Positions 1-8,027 of a stretch of 64,000 nucleotides of DNA are shown piece by piece. Made by a program: the position numbers and the translations under genes. Each line of letters opens with the position of its first letter. Positions within the stretch are counted from its first letter, which is position 1. The DNA lies in the NCBI GenBank assembly GCA_021732785.1, contig JAKFUG010000026.1, positions 1 to 64,000 on the forward strand, read 5' to 3'. The notes below the pieces were generated by a model. That model was not told the DNA's origin. It saw only the letters and a list, made by a program, of their open reading frames with translations, and searched no databases. The DNA is from Planctomycetaceae bacterium (GTDB lineage: Bacteria; Planctomycetota; Planctomycetia; Planctomycetales; Planctomycetaceae).

Positions 1-286
1 AACTCTTCCGCCACGCGATGGCGTAGGCCGCCCGACGGTGGCTCGGCCACCAGCCCCCACGCCGCGATCACTCCCCCGAAAAATCACACCAAACCCGCTG
101 GCTTCAATTACGCGGACAGGCTCCTAGTCGACGAACCGACCGATTTCAGGCCAGAGTCACTGCAAATCACCAACGATTCCGCCGGTGAATACTGGAATGG
201 ACAGCCTCGAGTTTTGTGGAACCTCGATAAAGCATCGCAGCGGTGGCATCGAGTTAAGACATCGCAGTGATAAGGAACATGGGCTG

Positions 287-422
287 AACTCGTTCCCATG
301 CACCGCGTGGGAACGTCCGGCCGCGACGCTCTGCGTCGCACGAGCGCTTCACACGGTAATGAAGAAAAACGACGCGGAGCGTCTCGGCCCTGCATTCCCA
401 CGCAGAGCGTGGGAACGAGATT
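287..422. repeat. Palindromic repeat family A, complete copy
   Basis: The left arm starts AACTCGTTCCCATGC and continues to CGACGCTCTGCGTCG. The right arm is its inverse, from CGACGCGGAGCGTC to CGTGGGAACGAG. The two could fold into a long imperfect hairpin. The same unit recurs split at 533-600 / 961-1014 and complete at 59422-59554, which supports a dispersed family. Confidence 0.85.
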
Positions 423-532
423 AAAAGGTGATGGATGCGATGCTTCGGTGAGGAAGAACATTGCAAAATGAAAATTGAAAATTGCAAAGTGCAAAATGAG
501 GGGATGGCGAAACCGGACAAGGCGAGGTCTTG

Positions 533-600
533 AACTCGTTCCCATGCTCCGCGTGGGAACGCCCGGCCGCGACGCTCTGCGTCGCACGAGCGCTTCACAG
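533..600. repeat. Family A repeat, left half
   Basis: Nearly identical to the left arm of the 287-422 copy, including the trailing CGCACGAGCGCTTCACA. The matching right half is not adjacent; it lies at 961-1014, beyond the small gene at 645-932. The gene therefore sits in the loop of a split element. Confidence 0.8.
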
Positions 601-644
601 CGTTTTGAACAAGGCCTACAGTTCCAACCGAATGAGGGAGAACG

Positions 645-932
645 ATGAGCGATTTCTTCGGCGTCGAACTTCCAGGAAGCGTTGTGATTGGCCTGTGGAT
701 TTTGATCGGCCTAGGATTTCTGATTGTCCAATCCCTATGGTATGCCAGAAGTATCCGACGAAACGAGGCGATACAACGGATCAGCGAAGCACAACAGGCT
801 CGAACTCAAGAACAGCAAGACCGGGCCGATGCTCAGCAGAGACAAGCACAAGAAGTCCTCGACAGGCAAGAAGCCTTGCTGACGCGGGTTGAAAAGTTGC
901 TACAACAATTTGAACAGGAGCGGAAGCCGTAA
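645..932 (+). CDS. Small membrane-anchored coiled-coil protein
   Basis: A 95-residue protein of unknown function. A hydrophobic segment spans about residues 10-31 (VVIGLWILIGLGFLIVQSLW). It is followed by a charged Gln/Glu/Arg-rich stretch (about residues 38-92) with heptad spacing, predicted to be a coiled coil. The architecture suggests a bitopic inner-membrane protein with a cytoplasmic helical tail, but no family was recognised. A purine-rich ribosome-binding site (GAGGGAGA) lies six to ten bases before the ATG and supports this start. It stands alone, bracketed by the two halves of a family A palindrome, and could be passenger DNA. Confidence 0.65.
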   Translation: MSDFFGVELPGSVVIGLWILIGLGFLIVQSLWYARSIRRNEAIQRISEAQQARTQEQQDRADAQQRQAQEVLDRQEALLTRVEKLLQQFEQERKP

Positions 933-960
933 TTCATGCGATTCAAACAGTGACCAAGAC

Positions 961-1014
961 GACGACGCGGAGCGTCTCGGCCGTGCGTTCCCACGCGGAG
1001 CATGGGAACGAGAG
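961..1014. repeat. Family A repeat, right half
   Basis: Matches the right arm of the 287-422 copy (GACGCGGAGCGTCTCGG, then a GTTCCCACGCGGAGC-type block). It is the inverted partner of 533-600. It is followed by an AT-rich block with TTTTGCACTTTGCA words (about 1035-1080), the reverse complement of words seen near 480. Confidence 0.8.
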
Positions 1015-1096
1015 GAAGATTTGAGTTCCGCGTCTTCCCATTTTGCACTTTGCATTTTTCACTGATCACTTTGCACTTTCCTCATCGAACCGCCCC

Positions 1097-2311
1097 ATGC
1101 TTACCCTCGATAAAGCACTCGCGCTCATCCATGAAACGCTCGCGCCATCGAAACCCGTTACATTGCCGTTGTCGCAGTGCCTCGGGCTGACGCTGGCGGC
1201 GGATGTTGTCAGCGGGATTGATTCGCCGCCGTTTGATAAGGCGTTGATGGATGGGTATGCGGTCTGTGCGGCGGATGTGGCGACCGGGGTGGCGACGCTG
1301 ACGATTCTGGAGCGGATCACGGCGGGGATGGTGCCGCGGGAGACGGTGCGGGCGGGGACGGCGACGCAGATTATGACCGGGGCACCGTTGCCGGCCGGGG
1401 CGGATGCCGTCGTGCGGATTGAAGACACCCGCGAAGAGGGCGACCGCGTGGTGATCCAAACCCGGCCCATCCAGCCAGAGCAGGACATCATCCGGCGGGC
1501 GGCGGCTCTCAAAGTCGGCGAAACGGTCCTCACTGCGGGGATGTTGATCACGCCGTCGCGGATCGGAGCGTTGGCGGAACTCGGAGTGGCGACGCCCTCG
1601 GTCCATCCGCGGCCGACGGTCGCCGTGCTCGCCACCGGGGATGAATTGGTGTCGGTCGATCAAACCCCGGGACCGGGGCAGATTCGCAATTCCAACGAGC
1701 CGATGCTCATTGCCCAGTTGCAAAGTTACGGCGTGACCCCGCAGCCGTTGGGCATCGCGCGGGATGTGAAAGAAGACCTCGCGGCGAAGATCGACGCCGG
1801 TCTGAAAGCCGATGTACTGGTGCTGTCGGGCGGCGTCTCGGCGGGGAAACTCGATCTCGTTCCGAGTACCCTCGCCGCCGCTGGGGTCGAAGAAGTCTTC
1901 CACAAAGTTGACATCCGTCCCGGTAAACCGATCTGGTTTGGAATCAAACGGCGGCCCGACGGCACCTCCTGCGCCGTATTCGGCTTGCCCGGAAATCCCG
2001 TCAGCAGTATGGTTTGCTGCGAATTGTTCGTCCGGACGGCTCTCCGCCGCATGCTGGGCCAGCCCGATCCGAATCCCCAGGTGGAACTGGGGTATCTGGT
2101 CCGGCCTTACACGATGCGGAGCGACCGGCCGACGTACTTCCCCGCCGAACTGACGCGCACACCGAACGGCTTGATCGCCCGGCTGGTGAATTGGCAGGGA
2201 TCGAGTGATTTACGGGCGACGGTGGAAGCCAACGGAATGGTTTTGCTGCCGCCCATCCAGCGAACTTTCACCTCGGAAGAAGTGGTGCAGGCCTATCGTT
2301 GGGGGAGTTGA
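1097..2311 (+). CDS. moeA: Molybdopterin molybdenumtransferase MoeA
   Basis: Inserts molybdenum into adenylylated molybdopterin, the last step of molybdenum cofactor synthesis in the cytoplasm. The product is 404 residues, typical for MoeA. Visible family motifs are PPFDKALMDGYAV near the N terminus, IMTGAPLPAGADAVV, VLATGDELV, the MoCF-domain loop VLSGGVSAGKLDLV, RPGKPIWFG and FGLPGNPVSSMV, ending in a beta-barrel domain IV. The frame is open further upstream, but those codons lie in AT-rich repeat sequence. The ATG at 1097, giving MLTLDKALALI, matches family N termini. No other cofactor gene is adjacent; lnt follows on the same strand after a 166-base repeat-bearing gap. Confidence 0.93.
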   Translation: MLTLDKALALIHETLAPSKPVTLPLSQCLGLTLAADVVSGIDSPPFDKALMDGYAVCAADVATGVATLTILERITAGMVPRETVRAGTATQIMTGAPLPAGADAVVRIEDTREEGDRVVIQTRPIQPEQDIIRRAAALKVGETVLTAGMLITPSRIGALAELGVATPSVHPRPTVAVLATGDELVSVDQTPGPGQIRNSNEPMLIAQLQSYGVTPQPLGIARDVKEDLAAKIDAGLKADVLVLSGGVSAGKLDLVPSTLAAAGVEEVFHKVDIRPGKPIWFGIKRRPDGTSCAVFGLPGNPVSSMVCCELFVRTALRRMLGQPDPNPQVELGYLVRPYTMRSDRPTYFPAELTRTPNGLIARLVNWQGSSDLRATVEANGMVLLPPIQRTFTSEEVVQAYRWGS

Positions 2312-2313
2312 AA

Positions 2314-2459
2314 AAATTCGAAGCACGAAATCCGAAATTCGAAGGAAATTCGAAAATTGAAAAGAAGCAAACATTCTTTCATGCACGCTTCAGTGAATGA
2401 TGTTTTCCTCTTTTATATTTAGAGCTTCCTTCGAATTTCGTGCTTCGGATTTCGAATTT
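2314..2459. repeat. 34-base imperfect inverted repeat between moeA and lnt
   Basis: Arms 2314-2347 and 2426-2459 share the outer blocks AAATTCGAA and CGAAATTCGAAGGAA in inverse orientation. The central ten bases of one arm are a rearranged version of the other. The element is AT-rich against GC-rich genes and resembles the AT-rich words near 480, 1040, 17700 and 30340. Confidence 0.7.
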
Positions 2460-2477
2460 ATTAGGAAGGGATTCCCG

Positions 2478-4334
2478 ATGTCCACCACGACCGCTCCGAG
2501 GTCTCAGCCGGTGACCGATCGCTCTGTGCAGGACATCATTGCGGCGGCGCGGGCACAGAAGAAGCAGCCGCGGACACGGGTGCCGATGCGCGGAGCCCTG
2601 CTGTTGTCGTTGGCGTCGGGTCTGCTGTTTTATCTCAGCTTCGCGCCGGTGGAGTTCAGCCCGCTGGCATGGCTCGCGCCGGTGCCGTTGTTGTGTCTGG
2701 TGCGGATCGAACAGCCAACGCGCCGCATGGGCTGGGCGTGCTACCTCGGCGGTCTGGCGTTCTTTGCCCCCGCGCTGCAATGGATGCGACTGGGTGACCC
2801 GACGATGTACATCGCCTGGTTAGCACTCGCTGGTTATCTGGCGATGACCTTCCCGGTGGCCGTCGGGTTGATGCGCGTGGCGGTCCATCGCTGGAAAGCG
2901 CCGCTGGTGATCGCCGCCCCGTTGATCTGGGTCGGTCTCGAATTCGCCCGGGCCCATTTGATGACCGGGTTCGCGTGGTACTTCATCGGTCATACACAAT
3001 ACCGTTGGCTCGAACTGATTCAGATCAGCGACCTCGTTGGTGCCTACGGCGTCAGTTTCATCATGATCGCGTCCGCCGCGGCGGTGGCCGGGATGATACC
3101 GATCGCGTGGATTCATCGTCTCGGTCTCGTCGATACGAACCAACCAATGCCCGCGGATGAGACCGATCAACCGCCGGTGACGATACGACCAGCTTCACTC
3201 ATTGATGGCGTTACGCCGGTGCGCACTTGGCCGGTGTTCGCCGCACTGGGGTTGCTTGCCGCCGTGTGGGGTTACGGAGCGGTGCGGCGCGGACAGGCGG
3301 ATTTCCAGCCCGGCCCGCGCGTGGCAATGATTCAAGGCAACTTCCTGGCGTCGCTGCGAATCCCCGAAGAAAAATTGATGCCGCAGTTTCTGATGCACAT
3401 GAAGCTCACCGGGTTGGCCGTCCGCGAACAGCCCGATCTGATCGTGTGGCCGGAAGGGATGTTCCGCTGGCCCCTCACGTCGGTCCCGGCGAACTGGACC
3501 GACGAACAAATGGAACAAGCCGCGCCGCACGTTCCCGTTGCCTTCTGGCATGACACCAACGTCCCGCGGACACTCGTCGGCGAAGCGGCCAAAACTGGCG
3601 CAGCGATGATCTACGGCATCGGCTGCGTCGACCTGACCGAAACCGGCGTGAAACAAACGAACTCCGCCATTCTGGTCAACGCCGAGCGCGGTATCGCCGG
3701 TCGGTACGACAAGATGCACCTCGTCCCCTTCGGCGAGTACATCCCCTTCCAGAAGTCGCTGCCGTGGCTGTCGAAGTTCACGCCGTACCCGCCGGACTTC
3801 GGTCTCGCCGCGGGATCACAAGCCGTGGTGTTCGATCACGCCAAATGGCGGATGGCCCCGGTGATCTGCTTTGAGGACACCGTGCCGCACCTCGTTCGGA
3901 ACATCGTCGATGGTGCCACCAAAGGGGACACTGAGCGGCCGGTCGATCTGCTCGTCAACCTGTCGAATGACGGCTGGTTTCACGGATCGAGCGGCCTCGA
4001 TCAGCACCTGATCACGTCGGCCTTTCGCGCGGTGGAATGCCGCACGCCGCTGGTCCGGGCCGTCAACACCGGCGTCTCCGCGGTGGTCGATGGCGACGGA
4101 GCCATCCGCGAACCGGATGTGATGATCGATGGCGACACACTCAAGAAGACGACGCTTGTCGATCCCAAAACCGGCCGCTGGCGGAAACAGCTCAACGCCA
4201 CGCTCGTCCAAACCGTCCCGCTCGACAACCGCCGCAGTCTCTACGTCCGCTACGGCGATTGGTTCGCGATGCTATGCTGCGCGACGTGCGTGTTCTGTGC
4301 GCTGACGGCGGTGCCATTCCGGCGAGCGTCTTAG
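2478..4334 (+). CDS. lnt: Apolipoprotein N-acyltransferase Lnt
   Basis: Transfers an acyl chain from phospholipid to the N-terminal cysteine of lipoproteins in the inner membrane. The 618-residue protein has a short polar N terminus, several membrane segments over about the first 290 residues (including LLLSLASGLLFYLSFAPVEF, typical of Lnt), and a nitrilase-fold domain from about residue 300. Likely catalytic residues are Glu in DLIVWPEGMF, Lys in YDKMHLVPFGEYIPF and Cys in APVICFED. An insertion follows the helix ending near residue 215. The start at 2478 has an AGGAAGGG ribosome-binding site 8 to 15 bases upstream; an upstream in-frame ATG lies in repeat DNA. The TAG stop is the first base group of an inverted repeat (4332-4407). 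Confidence 0.92.
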   Translation: MSTTTAPRSQPVTDRSVQDIIAAARAQKKQPRTRVPMRGALLLSLASGLLFYLSFAPVEFSPLAWLAPVPLLCLVRIEQPTRRMGWACYLGGLAFFAPALQWMRLGDPTMYIAWLALAGYLAMTFPVAVGLMRVAVHRWKAPLVIAAPLIWVGLEFARAHLMTGFAWYFIGHTQYRWLELIQISDLVGAYGVSFIMIASAAAVAGMIPIAWIHRLGLVDTNQPMPADETDQPPVTIRPASLIDGVTPVRTWPVFAALGLLAAVWGYGAVRRGQADFQPGPRVAMIQGNFLASLRIPEEKLMPQFLMHMKLTGLAVREQPDLIVWPEGMFRWPLTSVPANWTDEQMEQAAPHVPVAFWHDTNVPRTLVGEAAKTGAAMIYGIGCVDLTETGVKQTNSAILVNAERGIAGRYDKMHLVPFGEYIPFQKSLPWLSKFTPYPPDFGLAAGSQAVVFDHAKWRMAPVICFEDTVPHLVRNIVDGATKGDTERPVDLLVNLSNDGWFHGSSGLDQHLITSAFRAVECRTPLVRAVNTGVSAVVDGDGAIREPDVMIDGDTLKKTTLVDPKTGRWRKQLNATLVQTVPLDNRRSLYVRYGDWFAMLCCATCVFCALTAVPFRRAS

Positions 4335-4407
4335 CCCCCGGTCAATGACCGGGGAAAAATCGACGTCGCTCGAACCATGCCCCCCCATCATTGACGGGGG
4401 GCTAAGA
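4332..4407. repeat. Inverted repeat family F, overlapping the lnt stop codon
   Basis: The left arm, from TTAGCCCCCGGTCAATGA, and the right arm, TCATTGACGGGGGGCTAAG, are inverse. The left half is itself a palindrome (CCCCGGTCAATGACCGGGG). The TAG of lnt is the TAG of this element. A related palindrome is at 49406-49431. Confidence 0.8.
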
Positions 4408-4653
4408 CCGTAGGGTTTGACGGGTGGGTGGTGCCACGGGCAAAGGCTTTGGCTCGGCAGCGACTACTCAGGTGATCGCTCGAATCAAAAGTACTGGCGA
4501 CCCAAAGCGACCGCCAGTGGCACAGGCGGGAAGCGGCAGGGACTCATCCGCCTGCGGCACACCGATTCAACTACTTCAACAGAATGTTCAAGCCAAGTTC
4601 CACAAGAGTTCTCGCAGGCCTTCCGATTTTAATGCCGATGGCTTGGTCGACAT
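4408..4653. other. Non-coding spacer with degenerate family C repeat
   Basis: No convincing gene. About 4430-4530 contains GTGCCACGGGCAAAGGC facing GCGACCGCCAGTGGCAC, a decayed copy of the GTGCCACTGG palindrome found intact at 46788 and 48351. The rest shows no clear signal. Confidence 0.5.
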
Positions 4654-5745
4654 TCAAGCATCGGAAAACCTCCTGAGTAAGCATTCTGCCAACCCTTCGT
4701 CGATGAATAGAATGTTGCAAATTTGTGCATGCAGGGCGGCTTCCAATGCGATCACCTTCTCGCGAGAATCGGCGAGGAGCACCACGTCTACGTCGAGCCG
4801 ACGTGAGAGCGAGCGCAGCTCGTTATAGGATAGCGCCCGAATCAAACGCTCGTCCACTTCCCGCAAGGAGATATGCGAACCGTGCTCGTCGATGCCCAGG
4901 TAACCGATGGCTGCAGCGACGGAGGGATAACGCGAGCGGATTTCTGCAGGATCCAGTCCAAGGTGCTGTGTGAACTCCAAGGCAGTAAATTCGCGTTGAA
5001 ACGGCCCCACCGACAAGATGACGCATTCAGCCTGCCGGGCCGCTTGTTGGACCTCATCAATGGCCTTGTTCAGATACGGCCCACGAAACTGTGGTAAGCG
5101 ATACAGCCGCGACGTGGACAACTTGGTCGCCATCTTGACGGCATTTTCCGATGCCGCCTGCTCATAGGTGGGAGGATCCGCCACGATCGGCAGCGGCTGA
5201 ATATTGCGAAAGGGTTCGTACTGCAAAGCCTCGACAAAGTCAGCGACCGTGCGTCCGCCGTCGAGGACAGCCACCTGTCCGGTTCGATCCCGCTCCTGGT
5301 ACCATGCCGCTGCCATATTGGCAACATCCCTCCGACTCGTTCCGCCCACAACCACTTTCCGCAATGTCGGCAATTGATCCTGAAGCGCCTCGGATAACTG
5401 CAGGTTGATGGGACGATGGAAGGTGATTTGCACCAGCCCGGTCTGTTTCGCCAGTTTCAGCAGCCGACTCAAACTGGCAGGACTCGTGTTCAGCACTGAA
5501 GCCGCTTGTTTTTGCGACATTCCCCGGCCATAGCACAGTTCTGCCGCCGCAAGCGCCCGGCTCAGTTGCGATGAGTCAACGGGATCACTGAACTCGCTGT
5601 GGTCAGCCAATTCGATTCCTTCAATCCGTGGAAGTTCTTTCAATAACGGCCCAATCGCGCGGCTACTGGCCCAACAATTGCCTCTGGGTGGATTCACATC
5701 GAAAACCGCCTCGTATGGCAGGCTTTGTTGCGGGTCGCCATCCAC
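4654..5745 (-). CDS. SorC/DeoR-type sugar-binding transcriptional regulator
   Basis: A predicted DNA-binding repressor of the SorC family, which senses phosphorylated sugars. The 363-residue product has a helix-turn-helix at about residues 73-100 (MSQKQAASVLNTSPASLSRL) followed by FHRPINLQLSEALQ, and then a sugar-binding-like Rossmann domain to the C terminus (for example KVVVGGTSRRDVANMAA and VAVLDGGRTV). The N-terminal 50 residues are longer than usual and have no match I recognise. There is no adjacent sugar transport or kinase gene to indicate the ligand. The gene is convergent with lnt and divergent from the small gene at 5806. Confidence 0.8.
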   Translation of the reverse strand: MDGDPQQSLPYEAVFDVNPPRGNCWASSRAIGPLLKELPRIEGIELADHSEFSDPVDSSQLSRALAAAELCYGRGMSQKQAASVLNTSPASLSRLLKLAKQTGLVQITFHRPINLQLSEALQDQLPTLRKVVVGGTSRRDVANMAAAWYQERDRTGQVAVLDGGRTVADFVEALQYEPFRNIQPLPIVADPPTYEQAASENAVKMATKLSTSRLYRLPQFRGPYLNKAIDEVQQAARQAECVILSVGPFQREFTALEFTQHLGLDPAEIRSRYPSVAAAIGYLGIDEHGSHISLREVDERLIRALSYNELRSLSRRLDVDVVLLADSREKVIALEAALHAQICNILFIDEGLAECLLRRFSDA

Positions 5746-5805
5746 TGTGGTCGATTATAGATCAATCGCATTGGCGAATTGCCAACCGATCAAGGTGTTC
5801 TAATC

Positions 5806-6090
5806 ATGAAACGTCGCCTGGGCCATCGTCAAGAATCATTATCGGCGGTGGCCTCGATCTCTGAGGCTTACGGCCTGTACCAAAAATACATTCGCGATTT
5901 CCACAAGGATGGCGGTCCGGTCCGTCCACTGTTCACGTTGGAAGCGTTCACCGAATGGTGGCTGAAACTCTCCGATGAAGAGCAGGAAGAGACGTTTCTT
6001 CGCTACGAAGACGGCTATGAAGCTACCAGCATGGCAGCACGCGAGTCTGCAGCAAAGATGATCCGGAACCGCATTGTGCCGCGGAATTGA
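5806..6090 (+). CDS. Uncharacterised small protein
   Basis: A 94-residue, soluble-looking protein with two predicted helical parts: residues about 12-30 (SAVASISEAYGLYQKYIRDF) and an acidic region with LSDEEQEETFLRYEDGYE. No family was recognised. The ATG at 5806 is preferred over an in-frame TTG at 5779 because AAGGTG lies eight to fourteen bases before it. It is divergent from the SorC-type regulator (60 bases between starts), so that regulator might control it, but the sequence does not prove this. Confidence 0.55.
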   Translation: MKRRLGHRQESLSAVASISEAYGLYQKYIRDFHKDGGPVRPLFTLEAFTEWWLKLSDEEQEETFLRYEDGYEATSMAARESAAKMIRNRIVPRN

Positions 6091-6143
6091 GCTGGGTTGC
6101 TGTATCACGCCCGCTATGCCGCATTGATGACCCCGAACAGCGG

Positions 6144-6551
6144 CTAATGCCAGTTGCCGACGAAGACCTGATTCACCAGATCCGCAACGGGCTTGCCGGG
6201 ACCGGCGCGTCGATAAAACTCCTGTTCGACAACGTCCAATGTGGTTTTCGGCAACGATGGTGAAAACTTCAGTCCACCCATCGCCAGCAGGTCTTGAGCG
6301 AGCGCCCACAGTACAAGGGGTGTGATCTTCGGGGCTTGTGGAAGCCTATCATTGAGCAGGGCTGCCACCTCCTTGCAATAGTCCTTGACGAGGTTGTGTG
6401 GACACGTTTGATCTACAAAGTCCACATGAAACGAGAGGAGACTCTTACCCACCAGCTCTTCCATCTGGTCTACTGATAGTCCCGGCATTTGGTCGAGAAT
6501 TCGCGAACAAAATTCATTGACCGATGGAAACGTCTCGCTATTCAATGGCAT
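6144..6551 (-). CDS. Uncharacterised protein
   Basis: A 135-residue product without signal peptide or membrane segment. It has a mostly helical composition with conserved-looking segments such as LVLWALAQDLLAMGGL and DVVEQEFYRRAG. No family was recognised and the ribosome-binding site is weak. It lies 101 bases downstream of another unknown gene on the same strand (6653-7465), so the two may be co-transcribed. Codon use resembles neighbouring genes less well than the housekeeping genes do, which leaves some doubt. Confidence 0.5.
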   Translation of the reverse strand: MPLNSETFPSVNEFCSRILDQMPGLSVDQMEELVGKSLLSFHVDFVDQTCPHNLVKDYCKEVAALLNDRLPQAPKITPLVLWALAQDLLAMGGLKFSPSLPKTTLDVVEQEFYRRAGPGKPVADLVNQVFVGNWH

Positions 6552-6652
6552 GGATGAGCCCGGTATCGTGGCTGGTCGGTCGGAGATGGCAGCGGGTCAA
6601 TCGCGGGGTGATGTGCCGTCTGAGCGAGCAAACTATCAACGAGGCACGCAAG

Positions 6653-7465
6653 TCATCGTGGTGCGGTGACCAGTCTGTGAAGCCATAGCATCCGTTCGGC
6701 CTGTCGAAGCGGATCGGGCGCGTCACCATAACCGCCGCGCAGCCCCGAAGCGCGCAGGATCTGCAAGAGCGACCGGGGCAGCCCGCGGGACAATCCGGGT
6801 GTGAGCAGGATGTCTCCACGGCGGGCCAAGGGCAAATTGCTCACCGCGAGTTCAACGGTCTCGGCGATCGACACGCGAGCATGGATCTGGGCATCCCATG
6901 CCAAACTGCGGGTGCAATTCTCGACGGCAAGCGCGTCCTTCAGGCCAACAGCACCGGCCAACGCCTCAGCGAGGCCCTCGTCCGGCGATTGCGTCGGGCT
7001 CTCGAACCGCGCCAGATAGGCGTCACGGTACGGAAAGGATGTCTCGTCTAGAGTTTCACGACTGAGCTGCTGCTGCGCCATCGAGAAGCTGTTATGACAG
7101 GCGTGGACAAAATCGGCTTCCTTCGCCGAAGTCAATCTTGGCTCTGGTACGACTCCGTTGTACGGCGAGTGACGATAGAGCCGCTCGCAGGCCGCAATCA
7201 TCGATTCGGTCGAACCATCCAGCACGGCCAGCACAACCACCTGTGCTTCGGTAGTTGAGGGGAGTAGCCGCTGCAGCTTCCGGGCCGCTGACAGAGCATC
7301 GACTTCGGCCTTGTGCGCCAGGTAGTACTCAAATTGCGAAACGGTCTTCTTGGCTAGATAGTAATCCCGATCTGCGTCGCCCTTCGGCTCGCCGCGGACA
7401 GCCCAGAACTGCCGTGCGAGAACCTCTATCGTCAACTCCATTGTGGCCGTTGTCTGCGCCATCAT
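6653..7465 (-). CDS. Uncharacterised 270-residue protein
   Basis: A soluble, predominantly helical protein with no signal peptide. The N-terminal half contains FWAVRGEPKGDADRDYYLAK; the C-terminal half has LVRRG-like basic stretches and ends in LHRLVTAPR. No domain was recognised. GGGAGACT lies just before the ATG pair at 7465/7462, so either ATG may be used. It probably shares a transcript with the 6144-6551 gene. The 5' side is a 560-base spacer with decayed coding sequence and a strong inverted repeat. Confidence 0.55.
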   Translation of the reverse strand: MMAQTTATMELTIEVLARQFWAVRGEPKGDADRDYYLAKKTVSQFEYYLAHKAEVDALSAARKLQRLLPSTTEAQVVVLAVLDGSTESMIAACERLYRHSPYNGVVPEPRLTSAKEADFVHACHNSFSMAQQQLSRETLDETSFPYRDAYLARFESPTQSPDEGLAEALAGAVGLKDALAVENCTRSLAWDAQIHARVSIAETVELAVSNLPLARRGDILLTPGLSRGLPRSLLQILRASGLRGGYGDAPDPLRQAERMLWLHRLVTAPR

Positions 7466-7777
7466 AGTCTCCCACTGTCGTTCATGAGGTTTTTATGTTC
7501 TGAGTGGTCCAATGTCCCGACATGGGAGCGGATGATGACGCTTTTTCTTGAAAATGTCCACAGACTTCCTTGGGTATAGGCGTTGATCTGTCGGGATCTG
7601 ACAATGTGAGAAGCGGTCTGCATTGAGACATTCGACCGTAGATGAATTGAGGGAGTGACGTGTGATTTTTGCGGGTCGCGCTCGGTACCGGTATCGCACA
7701 GCAGTGAGAGGTTGCCGTTACATCTCGTGCCGTTCGATCGACCACATATCACGAAGCGTTTCACCATCGCCAAGATG

Positions 7778-7862
7778 TCGGATCACGTCCTTTTACTCGC
7801 GAATCGCTTCCTCTGGGCGACAAGGGTATCGCGATTTCCTGAACAACTTCCGCCGGGGCTGC
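7778..7862 (-). pseudogene. Decayed duplicate of the valS 3' end
   Basis: This stretch aligns with the 3' end of valS (about 8040-8126) with roughly three of four bases matching and two short gaps. One frame encodes the nine residues APAEVVQEI, identical to the valS C-terminal segment; a one-base deletion then shifts the frame for the rest. It looks like a relic of a local duplication. It has no start codon or ribosome-binding site and is not expected to be expressed. Confidence 0.65.
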
Positions 7863-7907
7863 GGCGGGGTGGCCCTGCTTGAGTGGTGACGGTCCTTGTG
7901 GATGTGC

Positions 7908-7994
7908 CACTGCTTCGGAGTCTTCGGAGAAGCAGTGTTTGTTAAGGACGAGTTGAAATAGTCGCACTGCTTCTCCGAAGACTCCGAAGCAGTG
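7908..7994. repeat. Perfect 30-base inverted repeat downstream of valS
   Basis: Arms 7908-7937 and 7965-7994 are exact reverse complements separated by 27 bases. Each arm is also nearly palindromic, beginning CACTGCTTC and ending GAAGCAGTG, so alternative small hairpins or a cruciform are possible. It lies between the valS relic and the valS stop codon at 8028. There is no clear T-run, so a terminator role is uncertain. The CACTG/CAGTG ends recall repeat family C. Confidence 0.9.
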
Positions 7995-8027
7995 GTACGA
8001 TGCACGCATCACACGCAGTGGCCCCCA

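Larger units (their letters stand above)
1..644. other. Non-coding, repeat-bearing spacer
   Basis: I see no convincing gene here. Open frames across it run through palindromic repeats and have no family resemblance. It holds one complete copy of repeat family A (287-422), an AT-rich stretch with reiterated AAAATTGAAAATTG-like words near 465-500, and the left half of a second family A copy (533-600). The small gene at 645 starts just after it. Confidence 0.7.

Noticed and set aside
108-598. Several overlapping frames in the first 600 bases
   Set aside because: They translate palindromic repeats (for example RRASRP, FPRGAWER) on both strands, a sign of repeat DNA rather than genes.
4332-4360. 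Family F hairpin as an lnt terminator
   Set aside because: The stem is good, but it is followed by A-rich rather than T-rich sequence on the plus strand.
4424-4828. An open frame of 134 codons after lnt
   Set aside because: It runs through a degenerate palindromic repeat and overlaps the 3' end of the SorC-type gene; no family similarity.
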